A DNA stretch of 64,000 nt from an uncultured Pelagibacteraceae bacterium (GCA_902610585.1 CACLWE010000008.1:1-64000), one strand, 5' to 3'. Counted from the stretch's first letter, positions 39,504 to 48,653 are shown. Notes: generated by a model not told the origin, from the letters alone. Made by a program: numbers and translations.

Positions 39504-39694
39504 TTTTTTTTAAAAGGTTTGAGGATGTACATTGATGGAAAAACCCAGATAATACCCAATATAAAATAAACAAAAAATTCTAATATCCAATTATTAAAGT
39601 TGATTTTGATTAAAAAAGCCATAACTAGTAGACAGTATAGAAACATCATTAGTATAAAAATCACAATACTTAACAATTTTTTTGTTTTTAACAT
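39500..39694 (-). CDS. DUF2842 family small membrane protein
   Basis: A 64-residue protein with two predicted membrane helices (about 7-29 and 36-58) and the family ending GIIWVFPSMYILKPF. DUF2842 is a small family largely limited to Alphaproteobacteria and has no known function. In relatives it lies beside ctaA, as here, where its start is 18 bases from the divergent ctaA start. That suggests, without proof, a link with cytochrome oxidase assembly. Confidence 0.75.
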   Translation of the reverse strand: MLKTKKLLSIVIFILMMFLYCLLVMAFLIKINFNNWILEFFVYFILGIIWVFPSMYILKPFKKK

Positions 39695-39712
39695 ATTATT
39701 TATTTAATAACT

Positions 39713-40756
39713 ATGACTATGAAAATCAATATATTTTCAATTTGGCTGTTATCTCTAACAATATCAATTTGTGCAATAATACTTATTGGCGGTTACACCA
39801 GGATCTCAGACTCTGGTTTATCAATAACAGAATGGCTTCCGATTTCAGGTGTGATGTATCCTTTTAGTGAAACTCAATGGCAAATAGAATTCAGCAAATA
39901 TCAAAAAATTGATGAGTTTATGCTTGTAAATAGCGCGATGACATTAGATGAGTTTAAAGTCATATATTTTTGGGAGTGGTTTCATAGATTTTTCGCACGA
40001 TTAATAGGAATGCTATACTTAATTCCATTAATATATTTGCTTATAAAAAATAAAATTCAAAAAAATTATTTTATAAGGATACTTTCAATTGGTTTTCTAT
40101 TGGGAGTTCAGGCAGTCATTGGCTGGTACATGGTTCGAAGCGGGCTTGTTGGAAGGGTTGATGTAAGTCAATATCGTTTGGCAATGCACCTAACAATGGC
40201 CTTCATTATTTTAGGAATTACGTTTCAAACATTTTTAGCAGCCAATATGAAACATTTATATAATAAGAACAGTTATTATAAAAAAAATAATGAGTTCTTT
40301 TTCTTCTCATTATTATTATTTATTTTTTTTCAAATTGCCTACGGCGCTTTTGTATCTGGCACTCACTCGGGATTATTGTTTAACACTTGGCCAATGTATA
40401 ATGGCAATATTTTTCCTTTAATTGAAAATAATAGTTTGAAGGGTATTATTAACTTTTTTGAGCAAGGAGAATACATAATATTCGTTCATCGAACATTTGC
40501 ATTATTTATTTTATTGATGGTAATTTATGTTAATTACGATTTTTTAAGAAAAAAAAATGACATTAAGAAAAATTATTTATTACTAGTATTTAATATATCT
40601 TTTATATCACAAATTTTACTTGGAGTATTAATGACTTTTCAAAATATTCCATGGTATTTAGCGCTTGCGCATCAAGGAAATGCTATTATTTTGTTTCTCG
40701 TTTCAGTAATCATGTGGATGCTGAGTAAAAAGTCCCTTCAAAGCAACTTTACCTAA
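39713..40756 (+). CDS. ctaA: Heme A synthase
   Basis: Oxidises heme O to heme A for cytochrome aa3 oxidase; an inner-membrane protein of the COX15/CtaA family. The 347-residue protein has eight hydrophobic segments and the paired histidines in EWFHRFFARLIG near 89, YRLAMHLTM near 155, FVHRTFALF near 259 and LAHQGNAI near 322. ISDSGLSITEWLPISG near 28-43 is a family mark. A second ATG two codons in is equally possible. It converges on metY across a terminator. Confidence 0.93.
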   Translation: MTMKINIFSIWLLSLTISICAIILIGGYTRISDSGLSITEWLPISGVMYPFSETQWQIEFSKYQKIDEFMLVNSAMTLDEFKVIYFWEWFHRFFARLIGMLYLIPLIYLLIKNKIQKNYFIRILSIGFLLGVQAVIGWYMVRSGLVGRVDVSQYRLAMHLTMAFIILGITFQTFLAANMKHLYNKNSYYKKNNEFFFFSLLLFIFFQIAYGAFVSGTHSGLLFNTWPMYNGNIFPLIENNSLKGIINFFEQGEYIIFVHRTFALFILLMVIYVNYDFLRKKNDIKKNYLLLVFNISFISQILLGVLMTFQNIPWYLALAHQGNAIILFLVSVIMWMLSKKSLQSNFT

Positions 40757-40770
40757 AGAGACTTTTTACT
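40724..40770. terminator. Bidirectional rho-independent terminator between ctaA and metY
   Basis: An 11-base perfect inverted repeat, AGTAAAAAGTC at 40724-40734 and GACTTTTTACT at 40760-40770, with a 25-base loop that can add three more pairs after a C-A mismatch. The A/T runs inside the arms give a U-rich 3' side in both directions, so it can stop transcription of both convergent genes. The left arm lies within the last codons of ctaA. Confidence 0.6.
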
Positions 40771-40775
40771 AAAAC

Positions 40776-42089
40776 TTATGCTGCATCTAAAGCATTTTTA
40801 AGGTCTTCGATGATATCATCTATATGTTCTATACCTATTGACAATCTTACATAACTTGGATTAACGCCAGCTGACTCCATATCCTCATCCGATAATTGGG
40901 AGTGAGTCGTTGAAGCTGGATGTATCGCGAGGCTTCGCGCGTCACCTATATTTGCGACGTGATAAAACATATTTAAATTGTTAATAAATTTTTCACCACT
41001 TGCCTTGCCTCCTTTAAGTTCAATACCACAGAGAGCACCGTGGCCACCTTTTAGGTATTTATTAGCCCTTTCTCCTGCTTCGCCTTCATCAAGTCCTGCA
41101 TATATTACTCTCGATACCTTATTGTGGTTAGATAAATATTCAGCAACTTTGGCAGCATTAGAGCAATGCTTTTCCATTCTCAAAGACACTGTTTCTAAAC
41201 CTTGTATTATTTGAAATGCGCTTTGAGGAGGAAGAGCGGGACCTAAGTCTCTAAGTCCGACAAACCTAGCTCTTACGATGTAAGCAATAGGACCAACTGC
41301 TTTAGCAAATTCTGTCCATATCATCCCATGATAGCTTGGATCAGGATTGTTAAGCATTGGCTGTCGCTTAGGGTCCTTAGCCCAATCAAATTTACCACTA
41401 TCAACAATTATTCCGCCAATTGTTGTACCATGGCCACCAATAAATTTTGTGAGTGAATGTACAACGATAGTTGCACCATGTTCAATCGGCTTACAAATGA
41501 CGGGAGCTGCTGTATTGTCTACTATTAGAGGAATATTGTATTCATCTCCAATATCTGCTACTTCCCTTATTGGAAAAACCTTAAGTTTTGGATTCGGTAA
41601 AGTTTCAGCGTAATAAGCACGAGTATTATCGTCAGTCATTTTTCTAAAACTTTCTGGATCTGTTGGATCTGCAAATCTTACTTCAATTCCCAGGTCCTTC
41701 ATTGTATTTGCAAATAAGTTCCATGTTCCACCGTATAAATCTGTAGAACTAACAATATTATCTCCAGATTTAACTAAGTTTTGAATACTTAACATCGAAG
41801 CGGACTGGCCCGAGCTAACACATAGTGCTCCTACTCCTCCTTCCATTGCTGCAACTCTTTTTTCAAGAACATCAACCGTTGGGTTCATGATTCTTGTGTA
41901 AATATTACCAAAATCCTTAGCTCCAAATAAATTAGCTGCATGTTCAGTGTTATGAAACTGATAAGATGTAGTTTGATAAATTGGAACTGCAACAGATGTT
42001 GTAGACGGATCGCTTCTATAATCACCTCCATGCAAAGCAATTGTTTCAGGATTTACAGAATCTGCTGGGTTAAATTTGTTTTTTGCCAT
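40776..42089 (-). CDS. metY: O-acetylhomoserine aminocarboxypropyltransferase (sulfhydrylase)
   Basis: A PLP enzyme of the Cys/Met metabolism family that uses sulfide to turn O-acetylhomoserine into homocysteine. PLP lysine K215 sits in VVHSLTKFIGGHG; other marks are VPIYQTTSYQF near 35-45, NIYTRIMNPT near 62-71 and SSGQSASMLS near 92. I start at the ATG at 42089, giving 437 residues, because it has an AGAGG ribosome site and the frame further upstream runs through a leader RNA structure. MetZ (succinyl-type) is less likely given length and sequence. Confidence 0.92.
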   Translation of the reverse strand: MAKNKFNPADSVNPETIALHGGDYRSDPSTTSVAVPIYQTTSYQFHNTEHAANLFGAKDFGNIYTRIMNPTVDVLEKRVAAMEGGVGALCVSSGQSASMLSIQNLVKSGDNIVSSTDLYGGTWNLFANTMKDLGIEVRFADPTDPESFRKMTDDNTRAYYAETLPNPKLKVFPIREVADIGDEYNIPLIVDNTAAPVICKPIEHGATIVVHSLTKFIGGHGTTIGGIIVDSGKFDWAKDPKRQPMLNNPDPSYHGMIWTEFAKAVGPIAYIVRARFVGLRDLGPALPPQSAFQIIQGLETVSLRMEKHCSNAAKVAEYLSNHNKVSRVIYAGLDEGEAGERANKYLKGGHGALCGIELKGGKASGEKFINNLNMFYHVANIGDARSLAIHPASTTHSQLSDEDMESAGVNPSYVRLSIGIEHIDDIIEDLKNALDAA

Positions 42090-42202
42090 TTTTTTACCTC
42101 TATTTAAATTTCCACGAGTTTCTGCAAACAAAAAAACCGCATCATATTATTATGTGCGGCTGGTGGCTTAGCTGTATAAGTCCGCAAGCTGCATTAAACT
42201 CG
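42090..42202 (-). promoter_or_regulatory. Structured metY leader with terminator/antiterminator pairing
   Basis: Read on the minus strand, the leader holds three segments: A, TGCGG (42186-42182); B, CCGCA (42159-42155); C, TGCGG (42141-42137), followed by seven T (42136-42130). B-C, extended by CAT/ATG, makes a terminator hairpin; A-B makes an exclusive alternative. A 7-base closing helix CGAGTTT (42202-42196) with AAACTCG (42121-42115) brackets the whole. This is the layout of an attenuator or riboswitch. It does not fit the SAM-II or SAM-I consensus as I remember them, so the class is left open. Confidence 0.6.
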
Positions 42203-42308
42203 ACAATATATTGAATAACACTCTAAGACTTATGTAAAGCGTAATAATCCAAAAAGTATTATGATACCAGTATTTAAATATATGAATTTATTATACAAAC
42301 ATATGTTG

Positions 42309-42337
42309 TTGACATATTTTACTGTATTCTTTAATAA
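42309..42337 (+). promoter_or_regulatory. Putative rplM promoter
   Basis: A perfect TTGACA at 42309-42314 followed, after 16 or 17 bases, by TTAATA/TAATAA at 42331-42337. The rplM ATG is at 42346, so the transcript would begin only a few bases before the start codon, or at it. No ribosome binding site is visible, which fits a very short or leaderless message. Confidence 0.45.
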
Positions 42338-42345
42338 ACATCAAC

Positions 42346-42813
42346 ATGACTACATCTAAGATACTTAAGCAAACAGCGTCTCTAAGAAAAGAGGACACAA
42401 AGAAAGATTGGCTCTTGATCGATGCAAAAGACATAGTCTTGGGCAGACTGGCTACAAATGTCTCAAATATTTTAAGAGGAAAGCATAAGCCAACGTATAC
42501 GCCACATGTGGATTGTGGTGACAACGTTGTTATAATTAATGCTGAAAAAATTAAGCTTACGGGAAAAAAACTCGATGACAAAACTTATTATAGACACACT
42601 GGATATCCTGGAGGTATTAAGAGCATCAATGCTAGAAAGATATTAGAGGGAAAATTTCCAGACCGGCTTGTAAGATTAGCTGTTAAGAGAATGATTCCTA
42701 AAGGGCCACTAGGAAGAAAGCAGCTATCTAATATGAAAGTATATGTAGGAGATAAGCATCCACACGAGGCTCAAAATCCTAAAACATATAACATACAGGA
42801 TGTTGTTAAATGA
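42346..42813 (+). CDS. rplM: 50S ribosomal protein L13
   Basis: A large-subunit ribosomal protein. The 155-residue protein has [19 protein letters not shown] near 22-40, [19 protein letters not shown] near 44-62, and [18 protein letters not shown] near 117-134, all standard L13. No Shine-Dalgarno sequence precedes the ATG. Its end overlaps rpsI by four bases, the conserved rplM-rpsI pair. Confidence 0.96.
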   Translation: MTTSKILKQTASLRKEDTKKDWLLIDAKDIVLGRLATNVSNILRGKHKPTYTPHVDCGDNVVIINAEKIKLTGKKLDDKTYYRHTGYPGGIKSINARKILEGKFPDRLVRLAVKRMIPKGPLGRKQLSNMKVYVGDKHPHEAQNPKTYNIQDVVK

Positions 42814-43256
42814 ACGAAACTATGAATAATAATACTGAAAAAAATTTAGCTAAACCTGTACTAGATAATTTAGGCAGATCTTATGCAACAGGCAAAAGAA
42901 AGAATGCTGTAGCAAGAGTATGGATAAAAGATGGATCTGGAAAAATTGTAATAAACGGTAAGGATGTAGATAAATACTTTTTAAGACCTGTTTTAAACAT
43001 GTTAGTTAATCAGCCGCTTGAACTAACGAACAAAAAAATGAATGTTGACACAACAGTTACAGTTAGCGGTGGTGGAATGTCTGGTCAGGCTGGTGCTGTC
43101 AGACATGGAATTTCAAAAGCTCTAACTTTGTTAGATCCAAACTTAAGACCAATCCTTAAAACTGAAGGTTTACTTACTAGAGACTCTCGAATTGTTGAAA
43201 GAAAAAAATATGGTAGACGTAAAGCGCGTAGACGTTTCCAATTCTCAAAAAGATAA
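42810..43256 (+). CDS. rpsI: 30S ribosomal protein S9
   Basis: A small-subunit ribosomal protein whose C-terminal tail reaches the P-site tRNA. The 148-residue protein has a short alphaproteobacterial N-terminal extension (about 1-23), then [18 protein letters not shown] near 22-39, and ends [13 protein letters not shown], the basic tail. It begins inside the rplM stop (ATGA). Confidence 0.96.
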   Translation: MNETMNNNTEKNLAKPVLDNLGRSYATGKRKNAVARVWIKDGSGKIVINGKDVDKYFLRPVLNMLVNQPLELTNKKMNVDTTVTVSGGGMSGQAGAVRHGISKALTLLDPNLRPILKTEGLLTRDSRIVERKKYGRRKARRRFQFSKR

Positions 43257-43293
43257 TTTTTTCAAACTTCTATTTTAAAATTAAAAATTAATT

Positions 43294-44304
43294 ATGAAAA
43301 ACGTAGCTATATTAGGTGCTAGTGGTTTTGTAGGACAAGAAATAATCAAAATTTGCCTCAACCACCCCCATGTTAAGATTGTTGCTTTATCTGCAAACAA
43401 GTCTGCAGGTGAGACAGTTCAAATCCATGACACTGTTGGTATACAAACACCACTCAAATACAAAAGCTATGAAGAAATAAATTTTAGTAGCATTGATTAT
43501 GTGTTTAATTGTTTGCCAAATGAAAATCTTCACAAAAGAAGCGATCTATTGAAATCAGATGTAAGTATAATTGACCTTTCAGTTGATTTTAGACTTGATG
43601 ATAAAAATGATTATGAGAACTGGTATGGCTTTGAACACGGCAACTTTGAGGTAAACGATAAATTCCAATATGGGTTAACAGAGTTTAATAGAAATAAAAT
43701 AAAAAAATGTAAGCATATTGCAAATCCTGGCTGCTACGCAACTAGCATTTTAATCCCACTGATTGAATTGATAAAACAAAATGCAATTAAAACCGACGAT
43801 ATCGTTATTGACTCAAAATCAGGTTACTCAGGTGCAGGTAAAACAAAGGGAAAAAAAGAGTTAATTAAGGAAGTAAATGAAAATATCAGAACCTATGGTA
43901 TTGGTGATCACAAACACATAGCTGAAATAAACCAAGAACTAAGTAAAATCAAAAATATTCAAACTGAAGTTTTCTTTGCGGCTAATATATTACCTGTTGA
44001 AAGAGGTATTTTGAGTAACATATTTATTGACACAAATGAGGTATCTCAAAATGATATTTACGATATATTACAAAAAAGATTTAATGATGAACATTTTATA
44101 CAATTGCTCCCAATGAATGAAATTCCTTCCTCTAGGGAAGTAGTTGGCACCAATAACTTAGTCATAGGATTAAAAAAGGGATATAAAGAAAATAAATTAT
44201 GTATTGTTAGTGTTTTAGACAATTTGGTAAAAGGTGCTGCAGGACAAGCAGTTCAAAATTTTAATCTTATGAATGATTATGATGAGAGGTTAGGACTAGA
44301 ATGA
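43294..44304 (+). CDS. argC: N-acetyl-gamma-glutamyl-phosphate reductase
   Basis: The NADPH-dependent third step of arginine synthesis. The 336-residue protein has VAILGASGFVGQEI near 4-17, the active-site cysteine in ANPGCYATS near 147, and a GDHKHIAEINQEL segment near 206 that carries the catalytic histidine. This is the longer bacterial type. It lies after rpsI, as in many Alphaproteobacteria, and overlaps the next small gene by four bases. Confidence 0.94.
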   Translation: MKNVAILGASGFVGQEIIKICLNHPHVKIVALSANKSAGETVQIHDTVGIQTPLKYKSYEEINFSSIDYVFNCLPNENLHKRSDLLKSDVSIIDLSVDFRLDDKNDYENWYGFEHGNFEVNDKFQYGLTEFNRNKIKKCKHIANPGCYATSILIPLIELIKQNAIKTDDIVIDSKSGYSGAGKTKGKKELIKEVNENIRTYGIGDHKHIAEINQELSKIKNIQTEVFFAANILPVERGILSNIFIDTNEVSQNDIYDILQKRFNDEHFIQLLPMNEIPSSREVVGTNNLVIGLKKGYKENKLCIVSVLDNLVKGAAGQAVQNFNLMNDYDERLGLE

Positions 44305-44498
44305 GAAAAAAAATAATAATTATTTTTAATTTAATTTTATTTTTATTTACTTTCAATGCCTGCTCATCAGCAAAAAATTTTTCTTTTTATGAGTTTTTTA
44401 TCAACCCAAATGCTGCAGAATTAATTTTAGATGATCAAGAAAATGCTCAGAAACCAGATTTAGAGAGCGTACCAGAAAAGGTTGAAATCGATGAGTAA
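44301..44498 (+). CDS. Small putative lipoprotein of unknown function
   Basis: A 65-residue protein not recognised from any family. It has a lysine-rich start, a hydrophobic run (about 5-19), and a lipobox-like FNAC with cysteine at 21, followed by an acidic 44-residue tail. It overlaps argC by four bases (ATGA) and hom by eight, so it is locked in the operon and most likely real. Whether the mature form stays in the inner membrane or goes to the outer one cannot be told. Confidence 0.6.
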   Translation: MRKKIIIIFNLILFLFTFNACSSAKNFSFYEFFINPNAAELILDDQENAQKPDLESVPEKVEIDE

Positions 44499-45780
44499 AA
44501 CTTATGGCGTCGGAATCGCAGGACTTGGAACAGTTGGATCGGGATTTCTCAAACAATTAAAAAATTTTAAAACACACTCTCAAAAAACTGCAAATATCAA
44601 TGTAATTAAAATTGCTGTTAAGAACTTAAGAAAAAAAAGAAGTTTATCCGTTAAGTCTCTACCGTTAACAACTGATACAATGTCATTAGCAACAAATGAC
44701 AATGTAGATATTTTAATTGAGCTCATTGGTGGCTCAAAAGGAATAGCATATAAAGTTGTTAAAAAAGCACTCCAAAATAAAAAACATGTAATTACCGCTA
44801 ATAAAGCTTTGCTTGCAGTACATGGAAATGAGTTATCTAAAATTGCTGAACAAAATAATGTTTGTCTCAATTATGAAGCAGCTATTGCTGGTGGTATACC
44901 AATTGTAAAAGCTGTAAGAGAAAATTTGCGACTTAATAAAATAAACAAAATTTATGGTATTTTGAATGGTACTTGTAACTATATTTTAACAAAGATGGAA
45001 AATAATGCAGGAGATTTTAAAAATGTATTAAATGATGCTCAAAAAAAAGGTTTTGCTGAGTTAGATCCAACATTTGATATTCAGGGTATTGATGCAGCTC
45101 ATAAGATCACATTGTTATCAAGTATTGCTTTTGACATTCCTGTAAATTTTAAAGCTACTTTTATAGAAGGTATTACTAAGATTGATAAATATGATTTTGT
45201 TTTTGCAAAAGAATTAGGATACTCAATAAAATTGTTATCAGTTGCTTCTAAAAAATTAAGTAAGATCGAACAAAGAGTTCATCCTTGTTTTGTTAAACTA
45301 AAATCAGATATAGCAAAAGTGAGTAACGAGATTAATGCTGTTGTTGTAAATGATTCAGTAATTGGAAAAAATATTTTTGAAGGCCCTGGTGCTGGAGCTG
45401 GACCAACGGGAGCCTCTGTTATGTCAGACCTTATGGACATTATAAGAGGTACTTATAATTATCCATTGGGCGTATCAATGAAAAAGAAAAAGAAGTTAAA
45501 AATCCAGAAAATTGATGATTTGTCATTCCCATATTATTTGAGAATTACAGCTAAAGATAAAGCCGGGGTAATGGCAAAAATTTCAAAAGCTCTATCAAAA
45601 AGAAAAATTTCAATTGAAAGTATAATTCAAAAGCCATCGAAAAGGTCAAATTTTGCTGAAATTATTTTGATAACTCACACAATTAAAGAATCTTCGCTTT
45701 TATCATCTATTAAGCAGATAAAAAGATTACCAGAAGTAAGCTCATCTGTTAAATTTATCAGAATTGAAGATTCGTTATGA
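44491..45780 (+). CDS. hom: Homoserine dehydrogenase
   Basis: Reduces aspartate semialdehyde to homoserine, feeding methionine (metY at 41 kb) and threonine synthesis. The protein has the nucleotide-binding VGIAGLGTVGSGF near 5-17, the catalytic region with GILNGTCNYILTKM near 155 and AELDPTFDIQGIDAAHK near 190, and a C-terminal ACT domain (about 350-425) for feedback control. I start at the ATG at 44491 (429 residues), three codons inside the longest open frame. It overlaps glpX by four bases. Confidence 0.94.
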   Translation: MSKTYGVGIAGLGTVGSGFLKQLKNFKTHSQKTANINVIKIAVKNLRKKRSLSVKSLPLTTDTMSLATNDNVDILIELIGGSKGIAYKVVKKALQNKKHVITANKALLAVHGNELSKIAEQNNVCLNYEAAIAGGIPIVKAVRENLRLNKINKIYGILNGTCNYILTKMENNAGDFKNVLNDAQKKGFAELDPTFDIQGIDAAHKITLLSSIAFDIPVNFKATFIEGITKIDKYDFVFAKELGYSIKLLSVASKKLSKIEQRVHPCFVKLKSDIAKVSNEINAVVVNDSVIGKNIFEGPGAGAGPTGASVMSDLMDIIRGTYNYPLGVSMKKKKKLKIQKIDDLSFPYYLRITAKDKAGVMAKISKALSKRKISIESIIQKPSKRSNFAEIILITHTIKESSLLSSIKQIKRLPEVSSSVKFIRIEDSL

Positions 45781-46727
45781 CCGTAATATCAACTCAATAT
45801 GCATCAGGAATTGTAGCTGCAACTGAAAAGGCTGCAATTGCATCGTCTAAATTAATAGGTCTTGGTGACGAAAAAGCAGCAGATCAAGTTGCTGTAGACG
45901 CAATGAGAACAGCTTTAAACGCAATTGATTTTGATGGCAGAATTGTTATTGGTGAAGGTGAGAGAGATGAAGCGCCAATGCTTTATATTGGCGAGGAAGT
46001 AGGAACTGGCAAAAATCACGAAGTTGATATTGCGTTAGATCCTTTAGAAGGAACCACTATAACAGCTAAGGGCATGCCAAATTCATTATCTGTAGTAGCT
46101 GCAGCTCAAAAAGGAGGTTTGCTCTATGCTCCAGACACTTACATGAATAAGATTGCAGTTGGCGGTAGTCTTCCAAAAGATGTAATAGATCTTGATGCAG
46201 CTGTCGAAGATAACATAAAAAGTATCGCGGAAGCTAAAAAAGTTAAAATTAGTGAAGTTACTGCCTGTGTATTAGAAAGACCCAGACACGATGATATAAT
46301 TGATTCTTTAAGAACAATTGGCTCAAAAATTGTTCTTATTCCTGACGGCGATGTAGCGGGAGTAATTATGACAACACAAGAACATAATCCAGTTGATATT
46401 TACCTTGGCATCGGCGGAGCTCCTGAAGGAGTTTTAGCTGCTGCAGCACTGCAATGCATTGGCGGTCAAATGCAAACTAGACTTGTAATCAATAATGATG
46501 ATGAAAAAAAAAGAGCTGAAAAGATTGGTATTAAAGACCTAGAAAAAAAATATAATCTAAATGAACTTGCACACGGCGATATTATCTTTTCTGCTACAGG
46601 TGTAACAGAAGGTACTATGGTTAGAGGAGTAAGATCTGACAGCAGTCACTACATAACCCATTCACTAGTTCTAAGAACTGGCGAAGCCGCATCTCAATAT
46701 ATCGAGACTTATCACAAAAAAGATTGA
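45777..46727 (+). CDS. glpX: Fructose-1,6-bisphosphatase, class II
   Basis: Hydrolyses fructose 1,6-bisphosphate in gluconeogenesis. The 316-residue protein has the metal-site segments IGEGERDEAPMLYIGEEVGTG-like (near 58-77, E and D ligands) and DIALDPLEGTTI near 83-94, plus GIGGAPEGVLAAAAL near 211. No class I enzyme is seen. It lies between hom and recJ, its usual alphaproteobacterial place. Confidence 0.94.
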   Translation: MTVISTQYASGIVAATEKAAIASSKLIGLGDEKAADQVAVDAMRTALNAIDFDGRIVIGEGERDEAPMLYIGEEVGTGKNHEVDIALDPLEGTTITAKGMPNSLSVVAAAQKGGLLYAPDTYMNKIAVGGSLPKDVIDLDAAVEDNIKSIAEAKKVKISEVTACVLERPRHDDIIDSLRTIGSKIVLIPDGDVAGVIMTTQEHNPVDIYLGIGGAPEGVLAAAALQCIGGQMQTRLVINNDDEKKRAEKIGIKDLEKKYNLNELAHGDIIFSATGVTEGTMVRGVRSDSSHYITHSLVLRTGEAASQYIETYHKKD

Positions 46728-46730
46728 ACT

Positions 46731-48512
46731 ATGAGAAAAGATTCTTTCGACGAAGATTTTTTTTCTCTAACAAATAAAAAATGGTCTTTAAAAGAATACA
46801 GCGAAAAAGATACGGAATATATTTCGCAAAGTTACGAAGTAAGTCCGCTAGTTGCAAAATTACTAAGTATTAGAAAAGTAAATTTAGACGACATTATTTC
46901 TTATATAAGTCCCTCATTAAAAGAAAGTTTACCTGATCCATACGTTTTAGCAGATATGGAAAAAGCCTGCGAGAGGCTTTATCAGGCAATAATTAATAAA
47001 GAACGAATTGCAGTATTTGGTGACTATGATGTTGATGGTTCTACATCAACTTCAACTCTAATTAATTATTTTAAACAAATTTCAATGAATCTAAAATTTC
47101 ATATACCTGATAGATTTATTGAGGGGTATGGTCCAAGTATTCAAACCTTTTCAAATTTTAAAAAAAGAGATGTAAAGATCATTTTTACCGTCGATTGCGG
47201 AACAATGGCCTTTTCTGAGATCGAATATGCGAGAGAGCAAGGTATGGATGTTGTTGTCTTAGATCATCATATTCCAGAAATAAAACTACCAAAAGCAACT
47301 GCAATTATAAATCCAAACAGAATGGATGATAATTCAGGATTAAACTATCTTTCAGCAGTAGGTGTAACTTACATGTTTATCATTGGGCTTAACCGGAAAT
47401 TAAGAAGTGAAGATTGGTTCAAAAAAAATAACATAAAAGAACCAAACCTTATTGCCTTGTTAGACCTTGTTGCTTTAGGAACTGTTTGTGATGCTGTTCC
47501 ACTAAAAGGATTAAATCGAATTTTAGTTTCAAAAGGAATCGACGTAATACAAAAACGATTAAATCCAGGTTTAAATTCATTGATTGAAAAATCAAATATA
47601 AAATCAAAAGTATCTGTTCATGATCTTGGTTTCAAGATAGGTCCAAGAATTAATGCTGGCGGAAGATTAGGTTTTTCAAACTTTGGTACTAACTTATTAA
47701 CTGAAAGTGAAAAAAGTAAAATCGATAGTATTTCAAACGATTTAGATAAATTTAATTCTGAAAGACGCACAATAGAAAGTTATGTTTTAGATCAAGCCAT
47801 CGCTCAAGTTGATGATAAAAAACTAAAAAATAAACTACTGATTGTATCTGGTGAAGGATGGCATGAGGGAGTAATTGGCATTATTGCAAGTCGACTTAAA
47901 GATAAATTTAATAAGCCTAGCATTGTTTTCTCAATAAACAATGGCGAAGCTAAAGGTTCCGGACGCTCAATAAGAGGCATCGATCTTGGACAGTTAGTTA
48001 TTTCTGCTGTTCAAAGTAATTTGCTTAAAAAAGGTGGAGGACATTCTATGGCAGCTGGATTAACAATAGATTCTGAAAAGATAGAAGAACTGGAAAAATT
48101 TTTTGAAAAGCAATTGACCAATAAAGTAATAAATACTCAAGATAATAAAATCTTATTTGCTGATGACATTTTAAGCACATCAGCAATCAATTTAGACGTT
48201 CATAGGGAAATTGAAAAAATTGGTCCTTTTGGATCAGAGAATCCTGAACCATCGTTTATTTTTAAAAATGTGATACTCGCGACTGTTGATCAAATAGGTG
48301 AGGAGCATTTTAAATGCCTTATTAAATCTGATGGAGGAAAATTTATTGAAGCGATGGCTTTTAGAAGTGCAAAAACACAGCTTGGAGAAGAATTAATAAA
48401 AAATAAAGGTTCATCAGTTTGCATATTCGGCAAAATAAAGATCAATGAGTGGGGGGGTAAAAAAATACCTCAAATACATATTATTGATATTTCCGCATCA
48501 CAAAATAATTAA
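46731..48512 (+). CDS. recJ: Single-stranded-DNA-specific exonuclease RecJ
   Basis: A 5'-3' exonuclease in RecFOR recombination and repair. The 593-residue protein has DHH-family motifs: VFGDYDVDGSTSTSTL near 95-110, FTVDCGTMAF near 145, the name-giving LDHHIPE near 179, and the DHHA1 motif KKGGGHSMAAGLT near 427-439, followed by an OB fold. It starts three bases after glpX. recO lies at 20.6 kb. Confidence 0.94.
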   Translation: MRKDSFDEDFFSLTNKKWSLKEYSEKDTEYISQSYEVSPLVAKLLSIRKVNLDDIISYISPSLKESLPDPYVLADMEKACERLYQAIINKERIAVFGDYDVDGSTSTSTLINYFKQISMNLKFHIPDRFIEGYGPSIQTFSNFKKRDVKIIFTVDCGTMAFSEIEYAREQGMDVVVLDHHIPEIKLPKATAIINPNRMDDNSGLNYLSAVGVTYMFIIGLNRKLRSEDWFKKNNIKEPNLIALLDLVALGTVCDAVPLKGLNRILVSKGIDVIQKRLNPGLNSLIEKSNIKSKVSVHDLGFKIGPRINAGGRLGFSNFGTNLLTESEKSKIDSISNDLDKFNSERRTIESYVLDQAIAQVDDKKLKNKLLIVSGEGWHEGVIGIIASRLKDKFNKPSIVFSINNGEAKGSGRSIRGIDLGQLVISAVQSNLLKKGGGHSMAAGLTIDSEKIEELEKFFEKQLTNKVINTQDNKILFADDILSTSAINLDVHREIEKIGPFGSENPEPSFIFKNVILATVDQIGEEHFKCLIKSDGGKFIEAMAFRSAKTQLGEELIKNKGSSVCIFGKIKINEWGGKKIPQIHIIDISASQNN

Positions 48513-48559
48513 TCAATTATTGATTTAGACCGATTATTAGATATATAAATAAGATATTA

Positions 48560-48635
48560 GGTCCCTTCGTCTAGCGGTTAGGATATCTGGTTTTCATCCA
48601 GAAGATCACGGGTTCGAATCCCGTAGGGACCGCCA
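48560..48635 (+). tRNA. tRNA-Glu(TTC)
   Basis: A 76-base cloverleaf: acceptor stem GGTCCCT with AGGGACC, anticodon loop TTTTCAT giving TTC, T arm GGTTCGAATCC, and encoded CCA at 48633-48635. It is followed directly by seven T, which may serve as a terminator. Confidence 0.96.
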
Positions 48636-48653
48636 TTTTTTTGGCCTTATCTG

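Noticed and set aside
42173-42196. A leader peptide (ATG CAG CTT ... TAA, eight codons) in the metY leader as the basis of ribosome-mediated attenuation.
   Set aside because: It has no methionine codons beyond the start and no convincing ribosome site.
42115-42202. On the plus strand the metY leader reads like a tmRNA tag: GCA AAC followed by 13 codons ending GCT TAG.
   Set aside because: No tRNA-like ends, no GGTTCGAATCC-type T arm, no GGATTCGAC start and no room: the upstream side is the metY coding region. The T-run and pairing favour a minus-strand leader RNA.
42090-42202. SAM-II riboswitch for metY.
   Set aside because: The conserved blocks (TGATTTA in the loop, GATAAA and GCTAAA after the first stem) are not present in the right order; only AGCTAA is seen. 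Kept as an unclassified leader.
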